The notes below the pieces were generated by a model. It had not been told where the DNA came from and did not search any database. It saw only the letters and a program-made list of their open reading frames with translations. Positions 1 to 9,090 of a DNA stretch of 64,000 nucleotides are shown in pieces. Source of the stretch: Paludibacter sp. (GTDB lineage Bacteria > Bacteroidota > Bacteroidia > Bacteroidales > Paludibacteraceae); contig JANJVQ010000006.1 of assembly GCA_024710005.1 (NCBI GenBank), forward strand, positions 62,001 through 126,000. The letters are read 5' to 3'. Both the position numbers and the translations under genes were made by a program. Within the stretch, counting starts at the first letter, position 1; every line of letters begins with the position of its first letter.

Positions 1-554
1 TCTTCCTTACGTTGAAATTTGTTATTTCTGTAGCCAATTGTTTGGCTGTAATCGCCTTTACTTCTAATCCTTGCAAAGCCTGAATTGTCAACACCGCGTT
101 CGTATATATTCTTTGAAAGTTCAGTTTCGGTGGAAGCCAGCTTCTCCCGGGCCGATAAACGTTCCATGAGCTGAATCCGTTCTTCAAGCACCTCTTGTTT
201 GCGGGTTTGAATAGCAAAATAGCTTTGAGCAAAAGCAATTTGTTCTTTCTTTGGGTCTCCATTCTGTGCAATAAGATAACAAGCATAGCGGGTAAGCATA
301 ATATCATCTTGCTTACGTTCAGCTCCGGAACCAATCGAGACCATTTTGGTGACGTCAACGAAATGGTCAGAAACCGCTTCACCACTGGTTTCGCAACTTT
401 CTTTGGCTTTGTTTATCGCGTTTAAAAAGTTTCGCAAATCGGCATAACCCAGCAGTTCCTTAAGTTCACGAGCCAACCAATATTCAATGCCATCCTGCTC
501 ATAAGCATATTCCTCGAATGTTTTGTTTAATTTCGTAATCGTAGTCTTTTCCAT
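1..554 (-). CDS. dinD: DinD-like DNA-damage-inducible protein D, C-terminus off the left edge
   Basis: The reading frame starts at an ATG whose complement lies at 552-554 and stays open to the window edge (about 184 residues seen). It carries the DinD landmarks: a BRO-N-like start with YWLARELKELLGY, then TRYACYLIAQNGDPKK, FAIQTRKQE and ERGVDNSGFARIRSKGD. DinD of E. coli is SOS-induced and is reported to inhibit RecA filaments; related proteins are common in defence and mobile regions. After IRSKGD the family normally has some 35 more residues before a TIAAKNLATEMTN-like segment. Here an AITAKQLATEITNFN segment follows at once but in another frame (about positions 1-60), so the gene has probably suffered an internal deletion with a frameshift. 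It lies 40 bp downstream of the helicase gene and probably belongs to the same transcript. Family call is firm; intactness is doubtful. Confidence 0.75.
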   Translation of the reverse strand, partial: MEKTTITKLNKTFEEYAYEQDGIEYWLARELKELLGYADLRNFLNAINKAKESCETSGEAVSDHFVDVTKMVSIGSGAERKQDDIMLTRYACYLIAQNGDPKKEQIAFAQSYFAIQTRKQEVLEERIQLMERLSAREKLASTETELSKNIYERGVDNSGFARIRSKGDYSQTIGYRNNKFQRKE

Positions 555-594
555 AAATTTATCAATTTGTGTTTGGTTTATAATCAAGATGTTT

Positions 595-3492
595 TTAAAT
601 AATCCTCCATTTCAGGGTAAATAACTCATTCTTCACAATTTTTCTCTTCAATCTTAGTTCTATGTCAGTCAACAATTCTTCTTTCTTCCCATCAATCTCA
701 TCCTGTGACTGATACAAAGTTTGCCGTTTTTCACTACGTTTCTTTTCGAGTTCTTTAATTTGTCGCTGGGCTTTGACTTTGGCTTCGAGATTCATCATCT
801 TTTTGGCCTCCGATTTACGTAGTTTGATTTCCGCATCAAGGTCTTTAATTTCTTTTTCCAGACTGATTTTCATATCATCAGCCCATTGATCGAGTTTGTC
901 CATTTCAGCATCAAAATACGACCGGTTACGTTCGGTGTTTTCCAATAAAATACCGGCTTGCTGACGCTCCAATACTTCAACTAATAAAGTCCGGGTATCT
1001 TCATCAACCATCGCTTTGTCACCCACCACAGCATGCAGTGAAAACAACCGTTCAGCAATTTCTTTTTCAATCACCTCGCCAGCATTGGTAACGCAAGCCA
1101 GCAGCATGAAGTCCTCCTGATCAAAAGATTGAAGAGTCAGTTTTTGCACCTGCAACCAGCCGCTTTGCCCGATATGGTTTTCCAAAACTGAAATTTTCGT
1201 AGGAGTATGGGTATAATCGAAAACGACTTCTGTGCATGGCGTATCGAGAAGCTGACAAGCAGTCAAAATCCGTTGCGCCAGTTTATGCCCTATGCGATAA
1301 ATATTGGTATCCTCCGGAATCGTTATTTCCGATTTTCGGCGACCTGTTTCCGATTTCAAAATCATGTAAGGTCCGGCATGAATTTTTTCTTCCGGAAAAG
1401 GGTTCTTTTTCAACACGAAAGAATAGTCATGCGGATTAAAAGCCGCATAATCTCCCAAAAAGAATTGAGTAGTTTTCCAAAGTTTTTGTTCAAACGCGTT
1501 TAAATAACGTTGTGCATTGGCAAAGTCAACTTTCAGCTTTTCTCTTACTTCTTCGTCAAATTTCTCCAATAAAGTCGCACGTACTACCTGAATCTTTTCA
1601 GAAATTGCATGCTTCAATTCTTCCTGTAATTCATCGAAAGCCTGTTGAATTTCCTCTGTGGTTCGACATTCATTGTAGATATGAGCAATGCGTTTTTCAA
1701 AATCCACTCCATTTCCAATGGCCCCAATCACTTCATCACTGGCACCGAAAACACCATCAAAAAGTCTGAATTTTTCATCCAACAACTGATAAACGCGTAC
1801 ATCGGCAGCATTTTTCTTATTCAGAAAATTAACGACCACGACATCAAATTTTTGTCCGTAACGATGACAACGACCGATGCGCTGCTCAATTCGCTGCGGA
1901 TTCCAGGGCAAATCATAATTTACAATCAAGGAACAAAATTGCAGGTTCACCCCTTCGGCAGCAGCTTCCGTAGCAATCATAATCGTGGCATGATTCCGGA
2001 AATAATCTACCAATGCAGCCCTCTTATCGGCTGAAGCAGAACCGGTTACTTTGTCAGAATGTTTATGCTCTTTTAACCAGCTTTTATAAATCTGATTGGA
2101 TAATGGATCGTTATTCGTACCATTGAATAATACAACCGAATAGCCACTTTCCGAAAGTAACTGATATAAATACTCCTGTGTCCGTTTCGACTCCGTAAAA
2201 ATCAAGGCTTTTTGATGAGCACCCAGGGTGTTTAATTGCTCAAAAGCCTTTACCAAAACGGTCAGTAAATGATTTGCCTTGGTATTGACCTTGATAATCT
2301 CAGCCAATTCACGAAAGATCTTCAATTCATCAATTTCCCGTTGAATAGCTATTAAATCTTCCTCTGTATATTGAACATCACTTACCACATTATCCTCATC
2401 TTCTTCTATCCATTCATCCTGAGTTTCGTCAAAGGTTTCATAATCAAATCCGATCAACTCTAAATCGCCATTGGCATTGGCATCGAGGATGCTTTGAAGT
2501 CGTTTTATCAACGTATCAAAAGTTCCACTGATAGCGTAAGTTGAAGAAGCCAATAGTTTACGAAGAATCAAAGTCATCAGTTGCCGCTGACTAACCGGTA
2601 AGGCATACAACTTCGGTCTTTGTAAATACTCACTGACTAATTCATAAAGCCGGTGTTCATTATCAGAAGGATAAAATTCCTCGCAAATGGCTTTTCTTTC
2701 CGTATAATTGATGTATTCAAGTACCTGCCTGCGCAAGGTTCGTTTACATATTGGCAGCAATCTGTTTCTTAACTCCTGATAATCAGTTTCGTCGAGTGCG
2801 CGACTATACCTGCTCTTGAAACTTTTCAAATCCCCAAAGACATAGTCATCGATAATGCTGACTAAGCCGTAAAGTTCTAAAATCGAGTTTTGAAGCGGTG
2901 TAGCTGTCAACAGTACTTTTTTCCTTTTCCATAAAGCAGATTTCAATGCATTTCCGATTTTATTCGAACTTTTGTACACATTGCGCAACCGATGTGCTTC
3001 ATCCATAATTACCATATCCCAATGAGTCGCTTCCACATAGGATTCTTTAGAGCGGGCAAATTGAAAAGAACAGATTACGATCGCGTTATCAACATGAAAC
3101 GGATTGAAATTTCCCTCTTTTATAGCTTGATTAAATGACTTAGCTTCGATAATAATTGAAGGCAAATAAAACTTATCCAATAACTCCTGATTCCATTGTT
3201 TACGGAGGTTAGCCGGACAAACAATCAACAATTTTCGTTTACGTTCCGCCCATTGTTGAGACAAAATGATACCTGCTTCGATTGTCTTTCCTAATCCAAC
3301 CTCATCAGCTAATACGGCACCTTTCGAAAGCGGAGACTGGAAAGCAAATAAAGCAGCCTCAATCTGATGGGGATTGAGGTCAACCTGAGCATCCTGCAAA
3401 GAAGCTGTCAGTTTGCCAATGTCGTTTGCCGGCAACTGACGGGTCAGCTCATGTGCAAAATATTTAGCGTGATAGGGGGTTATATTAGACAT
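595..3492 (-). CDS. SNF2/RapA-like DEAD/DEAH-box helicase, 965 aa
   Basis: A two-lobed superfamily 2 helicase. Walker A is LADEVGLGKT at about residues 61-70, motif II is DEAH at about 164-167, motif III is TATPLQN near 197, and the second lobe ends in the motif VI string QRIGRCHRYGQ. The last 150 residues are a long charged coiled coil rich in K/E heptads. Proteins of this class act as ATP-driven DNA translocases and are often found beside restriction or other defence genes, but no substrate can be read here. A GTG at 3513 would add seven residues; the ATG at 3492 is preferred because the conserved family start (MSNITPYHAKYF) begins there. It overlaps the 3' end of the aminopeptidase gene by 13 nt and is followed by the DinD-like gene, so the pair looks like the edge of an accessory cassette. 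Confidence 0.85.
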   Translation of the reverse strand: MSNITPYHAKYFAHELTRQLPANDIGKLTASLQDAQVDLNPHQIEAALFAFQSPLSKGAVLADEVGLGKTIEAGIILSQQWAERKRKLLIVCPANLRKQWNQELLDKFYLPSIIIEAKSFNQAIKEGNFNPFHVDNAIVICSFQFARSKESYVEATHWDMVIMDEAHRLRNVYKSSNKIGNALKSALWKRKKVLLTATPLQNSILELYGLVSIIDDYVFGDLKSFKSRYSRALDETDYQELRNRLLPICKRTLRRQVLEYINYTERKAICEEFYPSDNEHRLYELVSEYLQRPKLYALPVSQRQLMTLILRKLLASSTYAISGTFDTLIKRLQSILDANANGDLELIGFDYETFDETQDEWIEEDEDNVVSDVQYTEEDLIAIQREIDELKIFRELAEIIKVNTKANHLLTVLVKAFEQLNTLGAHQKALIFTESKRTQEYLYQLLSESGYSVVLFNGTNNDPLSNQIYKSWLKEHKHSDKVTGSASADKRAALVDYFRNHATIMIATEAAAEGVNLQFCSLIVNYDLPWNPQRIEQRIGRCHRYGQKFDVVVVNFLNKKNAADVRVYQLLDEKFRLFDGVFGASDEVIGAIGNGVDFEKRIAHIYNECRTTEEIQQAFDELQEELKHAISEKIQVVRATLLEKFDEEVREKLKVDFANAQRYLNAFEQKLWKTTQFFLGDYAAFNPHDYSFVLKKNPFPEEKIHAGPYMILKSETGRRKSEITIPEDTNIYRIGHKLAQRILTACQLLDTPCTEVVFDYTHTPTKISVLENHIGQSGWLQVQKLTLQSFDQEDFMLLACVTNAGEVIEKEIAERLFSLHAVVGDKAMVDEDTRTLLVEVLERQQAGILLENTERNRSYFDAEMDKLDQWADDMKISLEKEIKDLDAEIKLRKSEAKKMMNLEAKVKAQRQIKELEKKRSEKRQTLYQSQDEIDGKKEELLTDIELRLKRKIVKNELFTLKWRII

Positions 3493-5261
3493 CTCGTTCT
3501 GTTTCTTAACCACTCCTTTTCATTTTCATTCAAATGCGGTGCAATTTTTTCATACACCCGCTGATGATAGGCATTTAACCAGTCGATTTCAGCTTTGGTC
3601 AGCAGGTCTTTATCGATTAAATTCGTATCAATCGGGAAAAGTGTCAGGGTTTCAAATCTGAGAAACTGACCGAATTCCGATTGCAGATCGGGTGTAACCA
3701 TAATCAGATTTTCGGTACGGATACCATATTCATCTGTGCGGTACAGTCCCGGTTCATTTGAGATAAACATGCCCGGCTGCAGGGTTACCGGATTTTCATC
3801 CATGCGGATGTTTTGCGGACCTTCATGTACATTCAAAAAATGTCCCACGCCGTGACCGGTTCCATGTCCATAGTTCAGGTGTCTGTCCCACATCGCTTTG
3901 CGAGCCAAAATATCCAATTGCGACCCTCTTGTTCCGAAAGGGAAAACAGCAGTAGCAATGCCAATATGCCCTTTCAACACCAGGGTGAAATCTGTTTTCT
4001 GTTGTGGAGTCGGGTTTCCAAGCGTGATAGTACGGGTAATATCGGTAGTCCCTTCGAAAAACTGACCACCTGAATCGAGCAACAGAATTCCTTCCGGAAG
4101 TATCTTTGCATTGCTTTGTTCATCAGCTTTGTAATGCACGATGGCGCCATGACCGGCATATCCGGCGATGGTACCAAAACTTTCACCAAAGAAATTTGTC
4201 TGTTCAGCACGGAAATCATATAATTTTTCAGCTATAGAAATCTCCGTCAGTTCACCTGAACTCACAGTTGATTCGAACCACATGAAAAACCTTGTCAATG
4301 CTACCCCATCTTTTATCATGGCCTGACGCATACCAGATATTTCAGTTTCGTTCTTGATGCTTTTCAGCAGTGTAACCGGCGACATGCGATTGATTACAGC
4401 ACATGCGGGAGTAATAGCTTCAAATAAGGACTGATTTATTTTACTGCCGTCCAGCAATACCCTTTTATCTTTAGAAATTGAACCCAAATCCTTATAAATA
4501 TGCTGATAATCCTTTACCAATACTTGTTGAGAAGCAAAATACGAGCGAACTTCCTCTGAAAGCTTTTCTGGTGAAATATAAATAACAGCTTCTGTATCAT
4601 CAACCAATGCATAGGCAGTGGCAACCGGATTGTAAGTTACATCTTTACCTCTGATATTAAACAACCATGCAATATCATCGAGTGTATTCAACACAAACAC
4701 ATCCGCATGGGCTTCTTTGATTTTCTGTCTGAGTAGTGCTATTTTTTCCAGACAAGTCTGTCCGGCGAAAGCCACGTCATATACAAAAATCTTTTGTTCC
4801 GGTAAAGCCGGTCTGTCTTCCCAGATGGGTTGTATCAAATCAGTCTGAACCAGTTCGATTCCGTTGAGGGATAACTGATTGCGCATGGACAAAAAAGCAT
4901 TCACTGAAAACAACAGCGGATTCACGCCTACCCTGTCACCGGATTGTAGTCCGGCAGCAATCCAGTTCAGCATATCCGGAGTTTCGGGCAAACCCATTTT
5001 CATGGCAACAAAACCTGTGTCCTTTAATTGTACATCAGCCTGGATATAATAACGCGAATCCACCCAGACACAGGCTTTATCCTTTGTAATTACCGCTGTT
5101 CCCGCCGATCCGTCAAACCCACTGATCCAATCTCTCTCTTTCCAGTAATCTGCAAAATATTCTCCCGCATGCGGGTCGGTACCAGGTACGATGTAAGCAG
5201 CAACACCCTGCTTTTGCATGGCAGTCCGCAGTTTATTTAACCGGTTGTTGATGATATGCAT
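3480..5261 (-). CDS. pepP: Xaa-Pro aminopeptidase P (M24 family), 593 aa
   Basis: Cytoplasmic metallopeptidase that removes an N-terminal residue preceding proline. Two creatinase-type N-terminal domains lead into the pita-bread M24 domain, where LLLDSGGQFFEGTTDITRT gives the two metal aspartates, YGHGTGHGVGHFLNVHEGP the metal/proton-shuttle histidines, and SNEPGLYR and GIRTENL the two metal glutamates. This is the long (about 600 aa) eukaryotic-like APP form usual in Bacteroidota. The open frame extends to 5312, but the added residues (MVLNCQSFLV...) are unlike the family; the ATG at 5261 (MHIINNRLNKLRT) fits. The C-terminus (EKEWLRNRTRCLI) looks native, so the helicase cassette downstream has not obviously truncated it. 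No Shine-Dalgarno sequence is visible, as usual in this phylum. Confidence 0.92.
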   Translation of the reverse strand: MHIINNRLNKLRTAMQKQGVAAYIVPGTDPHAGEYFADYWKERDWISGFDGSAGTAVITKDKACVWVDSRYYIQADVQLKDTGFVAMKMGLPETPDMLNWIAAGLQSGDRVGVNPLLFSVNAFLSMRNQLSLNGIELVQTDLIQPIWEDRPALPEQKIFVYDVAFAGQTCLEKIALLRQKIKEAHADVFVLNTLDDIAWLFNIRGKDVTYNPVATAYALVDDTEAVIYISPEKLSEEVRSYFASQQVLVKDYQHIYKDLGSISKDKRVLLDGSKINQSLFEAITPACAVINRMSPVTLLKSIKNETEISGMRQAMIKDGVALTRFFMWFESTVSSGELTEISIAEKLYDFRAEQTNFFGESFGTIAGYAGHGAIVHYKADEQSNAKILPEGILLLDSGGQFFEGTTDITRTITLGNPTPQQKTDFTLVLKGHIGIATAVFPFGTRGSQLDILARKAMWDRHLNYGHGTGHGVGHFLNVHEGPQNIRMDENPVTLQPGMFISNEPGLYRTDEYGIRTENLIMVTPDLQSEFGQFLRFETLTLFPIDTNLIDKDLLTKAEIDWLNAYHQRVYEKIAPHLNENEKEWLRNRTRCLI

Positions 5262-5382
5262 ATAGATTTTTTTTTGCAAACTTACTAAAAATGATTGACA
5301 GTTTAAAACCATTTGTAGTCAGGATAAAGGTTTAATACGTATTTTTTTACTGTGAATCAATGATATTTCAAAATAATTTTCG

Positions 5383-5390
5383 TATATTTG
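5383..5390 (+). promoter_or_regulatory. Promoter -7 element TATATTTG for infC-rpmI-rplT
   Basis: Matches the Bacteroidota sigma-ABfr -7 consensus TAnnTTTG exactly. Transcription would begin near 5396, giving a leader of about 55 nt before the infC start. The -33 TTTG element is not convincingly present at the expected spacing. The position, between divergent pepP and infC, supports the assignment. Confidence 0.6.
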
Positions 5391-5435
5391 CGCGCTCAAA
5401 AGTCTAAAATAAAATCAGTATTCATCATTTAATTT

Positions 5436-5454
5436 AAGGAGGAAACAAGCAATA
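5436..5454 (+). promoter_or_regulatory. Strong Shine-Dalgarno AAGGAGG with ATA start codon of infC
   Basis: AAGGAGG sits at 5436-5442, nine nt before an in-frame ATA (5452-5454). This is one of the few consensus Shine-Dalgarno sites in a window whose other genes lack them. No ATG exists in the frame until residue 17. IF-3 genes in other bacteria use rare AUU/AUA-class start codons that IF-3 itself discriminates against, which gives autoregulation; the same arrangement is inferred here. TTG at 5464 and ATT at 5467 are in frame but 21-24 nt from the SD. Confidence 0.65.
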
Positions 5455-6012
5455 GCTAAACAATTGATTCTCAGACAAAGGAAGGCACCAGTCAAAGAAA
5501 TGCCTAATCGCATAAACGAACACATCAAGGGTGTGAGTCAAGTCAGACTGGTCGGTGATAATGTAGAAACGGGTATATACTCGTTCGATGAAGCCATGAA
5601 AATTGCAGACAACCTGGAGTTGGATTTGGTAGAAATTTCACCAAATGCAGCACCTCCTGTTTGCAAAATTGTTGATTACTCAAAATTTCTTTATCAACTG
5701 AAAAAGCGTGAGAAGGAAAAGAAAGCCAACTCAGCCAAAATTGTGATAAAAGAAATTCGTTTCGGACCCCAAACAGATGACCACGATTTTAATTTTAAAC
5801 TGAAGCATGCGAGGGAATTCCTGAAAGAAGGAAACAAGGTGAAAGCTTATGTATTCTTCAAAGGACGTTCTATCTTATTTAAAGATCAGGGAGAAGTATT
5901 GCTGGCGCGTTTTGCCCAGGAACTGGAAGACCTTGGAAAACCGGAACAAATCCCGCAACTGGAGGGCAAACGCATGATTATCACTATTGCTCCCAAAAAA
6001 GGAAAAGCATAA
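5452..6012 (+). CDS. infC: Translation initiation factor IF-3
   Basis: Binds the 30S subunit and enforces start-codon and initiator-tRNA selection. The N-terminal domain contains RINEHI...VRLVGDNVE and [18 protein letters not shown] (the classic IF-3 signature), followed by a lysine-rich linker ([14 protein letters not shown]) and the C-terminal domain with [16 protein letters not shown] and [11 protein letters not shown]. Length is about 186 residues from the ATA start, normal for the family. The start was placed at ATA 5452 because of its spacing from the Shine-Dalgarno; a TTG at 5464 is the next choice. It is the first gene of the conserved infC-rpmI-rplT operon. Confidence 0.95.
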   Translation: MAKQLILRQRKAPVKEMPNRINEHIKGVSQVRLVGDNVETGIYSFDEAMKIADNLELDLVEISPNAAPPVCKIVDYSKFLYQLKKREKEKKANSAKIVIKEIRFGPQTDDHDFNFKLKHAREFLKEGNKVKAYVFFKGRSILFKDQGEVLLARFAQELEDLGKPEQIPQLEGKRMIITIAPKKGKA

Positions 6013-6042
6013 AATTTTTCAAACAACTAAATATTATTACAA

Positions 6043-6237
6043 ATGCCAAAAATGAAAACTAACTCCGGTGCCAAAAAGAGGTTCGCCCTTACCGGATCAG
6101 GGAAAATTAAAAGGAAACATGCTTTTAAAAGTCACATTTTGACTAAAAAAACCACAAAGCAAAAACGCAATCTGACTCAAACCGGTTTGGTATCAAGCTG
6201 CGACGAGAAGAACGTGAAACATATGCTTTGTATCTAA
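6043..6237 (+). CDS. rpmI: 50S ribosomal protein L35
   Basis: A 64-residue, very basic protein starting [14 protein letters not shown], the hallmark of bL35, with [17 protein letters not shown] in the middle. It sits 30 nt after infC and 102 nt before rplT in the usual order. The spacer to rplT contains no further gene; in some bacteria L20 binds RNA in this operon for autoregulation, but no pseudoknot was worked out here. Confidence 0.97.
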   Translation: MPKMKTNSGAKKRFALTGSGKIKRKHAFKSHILTKKTTKQKRNLTQTGLVSSCDEKNVKHMLCI

Positions 6238-6339
6238 TTTTTCAAAAAAGCTTTTAAACATTATCCAATTTAAAAATCAGGATGCACAGCTCAAAGATTC
6301 CGGAAACGGAACGCTGACATTCACAAATAATTTTTAATT

Positions 6340-6690
6340 ATGCCAAGATCAGTAAATCACGTTGCTTCACGTAAAAGAAGAAAAAGAATTTTAAGCCTTA
6401 CGAGAGGTTATTTCGGTGGTCGCCGTAATGTATGGACGGTAGCCAAAAACACATGGGAAAAAGGTTTGCAGTATGCTTACCGTGACCGTAAAAACAAAAA
6501 ACGTAACTTCCGTGCCTTATGGATTCAGCGTATCAATGCTGCCGCCCGTCTGGAAGGTTATTCTTATTCAAGATTGATGGGTGCTTTGCACAAATCAGGC
6601 ATTGAAATGAACCGTAAAGTGTTGGCCGACTTAGCCATGAATCACCCGGAAGCATTCAGTGCAATCGTACAGAAAGCAAAAAACGCTTAG
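6340..6690 (+). CDS. rplT: 50S ribosomal protein L20
   Basis: A 116-residue basic protein that binds 23S rRNA early in 50S assembly. It starts [20 protein letters not shown] and contains [15 protein letters not shown] and [16 protein letters not shown], all diagnostic for bL20. It ends the operon and is followed 23 nt later by a terminator hairpin. Confidence 0.98.
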   Translation: MPRSVNHVASRKRRKRILSLTRGYFGGRRNVWTVAKNTWEKGLQYAYRDRKNKKRNFRALWIQRINAAARLEGYSYSRLMGALHKSGIEMNRKVLADLAMNHPEAFSAIVQKAKNA

Positions 6691-6713
6691 TCGTTTCATT
6701 ATTACATAACTAA

Positions 6714-6744
6714 AAAGGGTGTTGAATTATCAACCCCTTTTTTT
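6714..6744 (+). terminator. Rho-independent terminator after rplT
   Basis: AAAGGGTGTTGA (6714-6725) pairs with TCAACCCCTTT (6730-6740) around an ATTA loop with one bulged T at 6720, followed by a run of T to 6744. It separates the ribosomal operon from yebC. Confidence 0.8.
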
Positions 6745-6758
6745 AATCATATAAATCT

Positions 6759-7472
6759 ATGGGAAGAGCGTTTGAATATAGAAAAGCGACCAAAATGAAA
6801 CGTTGGGGAAACATGGCCCGCGTATTCACTAAACTTGGTAAACAAATTACCATTGCCGTAAAAGAAGGTGGTTCCGATCCGGAGACCAATCCCCGTTTGC
6901 GCGTGTTGATTCAGCAGTCGAAGAAGGAGAACATGCCCAAGGACAATGTGGAAAGGGCTATCAAGAAAGCGACATCAAAAGACGAAGCGGATTACAAGGA
7001 AATGGTGTATGAAGGTTACGGACCGAATGGAATTGCTATCGTAGTGGAAACTGCAACCGACAATCCCACCCGCACCGTTGCCAACATCCGTAGCTATTTC
7101 AACCGTTATGGCGGTTCACTGGGCACCACCGGCTCACTGCAATTCCTTTTCGACCACAAGTGTGTATTTAAAATCACACCCAAAGAAGGAGTTTCTCTGG
7201 ACGACCTGGAACTGGAACTGATTGATTATGGTGTGGATGAATTGGGTGAAGACGAAGGAAACATCATACTCTATGGTGAATTTCAATCCTATTCTTCTAT
7301 TCAGAAGTACTTAGAAGAAAATGAGTTTGAAATCCATTCAGCAGAGTTTGAAAGGATTCCCAACGACATGAAGGAATTAAATGAAGAACAAAAAGCGCAG
7401 GTACAAAAGTTGTTAGACAAGATTGAAGATGACGAAGACGTGCAGAATGTTTTTCACAACATGATAGATTAA
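6759..7472 (+). CDS. yebC: YebC/PmpR family protein, 237 aa
   Basis: Member of the YebC/TACO1 family, known as DNA-binding regulators in some bacteria and recently as translation factors that help ribosomes at proline-rich stretches. The sequence shows the usual MGRAFEYRKATKMKRWGNMARVFTKLGKQI start, PRLRVLIQQSKKENMPKDNVERAIKKA, YEGYGPNGIAIVVETATDNPTRT and an acidic C-terminus (KIEDDEDVQNV). Length is normal. It begins only 14 nt after the rplT terminator and ends at a palindromic terminator. Confidence 0.93.
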   Translation: MGRAFEYRKATKMKRWGNMARVFTKLGKQITIAVKEGGSDPETNPRLRVLIQQSKKENMPKDNVERAIKKATSKDEADYKEMVYEGYGPNGIAIVVETATDNPTRTVANIRSYFNRYGGSLGTTGSLQFLFDHKCVFKITPKEGVSLDDLELELIDYGVDELGEDEGNIILYGEFQSYSSIQKYLEENEFEIHSAEFERIPNDMKELNEEQKAQVQKLLDKIEDDEDVQNVFHNMID

Positions 7473-7475
7473 CGT

Positions 7476-7500
7476 AGGGGCGTAATGATTACGCCCCTTT
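7476..7500. terminator. Palindromic GTAGGGGCG-type element acting as bidirectional terminator
   Basis: AGGGGCGTAAT and ATTACGCCCCT form a perfect 11-bp stem around a single G (7476-7498), followed by TTTTC. It lies between convergent yebC and the DUF4301 gene, and a related half-site (CCATTACGCCCGCTAC) follows at about 7509-7524. The core belongs to the same repeat family as copies at 29534, 58048 and the GTAGAGACGC copies. Confidence 0.6.
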
Positions 7501-7528
7501 TCTTTCCATCCATTACGCCCGCTACAAT

Positions 7529-9058
7529 TTATTGATGTTCAACCCGTAACAAATCATTTACAGTTTTTACCGGATTAAAGGTAGCAACCGGAACCTCCAC
7601 AAACACCGTATTCCAATCCGACATAGCTCCGTTCCACAATCCGGGCAACTCCAAAGCCTTTAACGCTTTCCCGTTTTTTGATTTCAGCGAAATAAAGCCG
7701 GTATTTTTGTCCACATGTTGTAACAAATCAAACTTTTTCCCTTTATAATCTTTCACACCACATACCAAATCAACCGGATTGAAATGTGTGGATTGCATCA
7801 TTTTTTCCTTTTCAGCCGGATCAGCCAGGTTAATCTGCGAACTTTCCAGAATCTGGGTTGAGATAGTACCATCCTGATTAACCGTCAGGAAAGGTCCCCC
7901 ACCCGGCTCACCGGTATTCTTTACCATACCACACACACGAACCGGTCTGTTTAACTTAGCATACAGATAGTCCTGCAATTCTCTGCCTGTTAAATCAGCA
8001 ATACCAGGATGTATATTATTGAGACTACCTTCACAAAAACCTGCAATTTCCCATAACTTTTCATCTTTCAACAAACCTTTATCCATCAAACGCAGGTATT
8101 TAAAGGTTTGCTCCTGTAGCTTGACCAACAAACCAGCCAGCATTTTTTTGTAAATGATCGTTGGATTCTTGAGCGCATCCGGAACCACATTATCAATATT
8201 TTTGATGAAGATAATATCTGCATTTAAATCATTCAGGTTTTCGATTAATGCACCATGTCCACCCGGACGAAATACCAGTTTGCCATTGTCCCTGAAAGGT
8301 TGGTTATTTTCATCAGCAGCAATCGTATCGGTAGATGGTTTTTGTTCAGAGAAAGTCACCACAAACTTAGCCTGATACATGGCTTCAAATTCACTTACCA
8401 CCTCATTAAGATGCTGCTCAAAGAGTTGACGATGCTCCGCAGATACCGTAAAATGGATATTCACAACACCCTGTTTATTCATCGTATACAAAGCGCCTTC
8501 GGCCAAGTGCTCCATCAATGGAGTGCGTTTACCCTGGTCGTAGGCATGAAACAACAACAAACCTTTAGGTAAAGCACCATAATTCAATCCTTTCTTATTT
8601 AGCAGATTGTCGATTATCTTCTTAAACTGAGTATCCTGTATTAAAGCAGGTATATCTTTACCCTCATTTTTCAGACAACATTCATTCAGTAAGTCGTAAA
8701 AAGCAAAATGATCAATCTCAGCAAAGAACTGTTTTACAGCTTCATTCTCCGGCACATCAATAACCCCATCCAGAAACTCAAATAAATCCTTGAACATCCT
8801 GCTGGCAGCTCCTGATGCAGGAACAAATTTCAGAATCGTTTTCTTTTTCTCCAGATAGACATCCCATTTATTCAAATATTCAGATAATTCTTCATTTGTA
8901 ACCTGAACAAGACCATTATCAGGTCCGGCAGACCGGATGATTGAAAGAAAAGGAAAACCCTTTACAAAAGATTCTATTTGTTCATTTACCTGTGAAACAG
9001 CTATTCCCTTTTGTTTCAATAAATCATTATCTGACTCTTTTAATATGATTGTACTCAT
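7529..9058 (-). CDS. DUF4301 family protein, 509 aa
   Basis: A conserved Bacteroidota cytoplasmic protein of unproven function. Near residue 82 it has KFVPASGAASRMFKDLFEF, a glycine/alanine-rich loop reminiscent of nucleotidyltransferases, and further on FRPGGHGALIENLNDLNADIIFIKNIDN, which resembles the sugar-nucleotide binding core of UDP-sugar pyrophosphorylases. That likeness suggests, but does not show, a nucleotidyl-transfer activity on a sugar phosphate. Length and start are normal for the family. It is followed (upstream on the map) by a lipoprotein gene 32 nt away and may be transcribed with it. No signal peptide or membrane segment. Confidence 0.8.
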   Translation of the reverse strand: MSTIILKESDNDLLKQKGIAVSQVNEQIESFVKGFPFLSIIRSAGPDNGLVQVTNEELSEYLNKWDVYLEKKKTILKFVPASGAASRMFKDLFEFLDGVIDVPENEAVKQFFAEIDHFAFYDLLNECCLKNEGKDIPALIQDTQFKKIIDNLLNKKGLNYGALPKGLLLFHAYDQGKRTPLMEHLAEGALYTMNKQGVVNIHFTVSAEHRQLFEQHLNEVVSEFEAMYQAKFVVTFSEQKPSTDTIAADENNQPFRDNGKLVFRPGGHGALIENLNDLNADIIFIKNIDNVVPDALKNPTIIYKKMLAGLLVKLQEQTFKYLRLMDKGLLKDEKLWEIAGFCEGSLNNIHPGIADLTGRELQDYLYAKLNRPVRVCGMVKNTGEPGGGPFLTVNQDGTISTQILESSQINLADPAEKEKMMQSTHFNPVDLVCGVKDYKGKKFDLLQHVDKNTGFISLKSKNGKALKALELPGLWNGAMSDWNTVFVEVPVATFNPVKTVNDLLRVEHQ

Positions 9059-9090
9059 AGACTGACTCTTTGGTGTTAGTATAATTCGTC

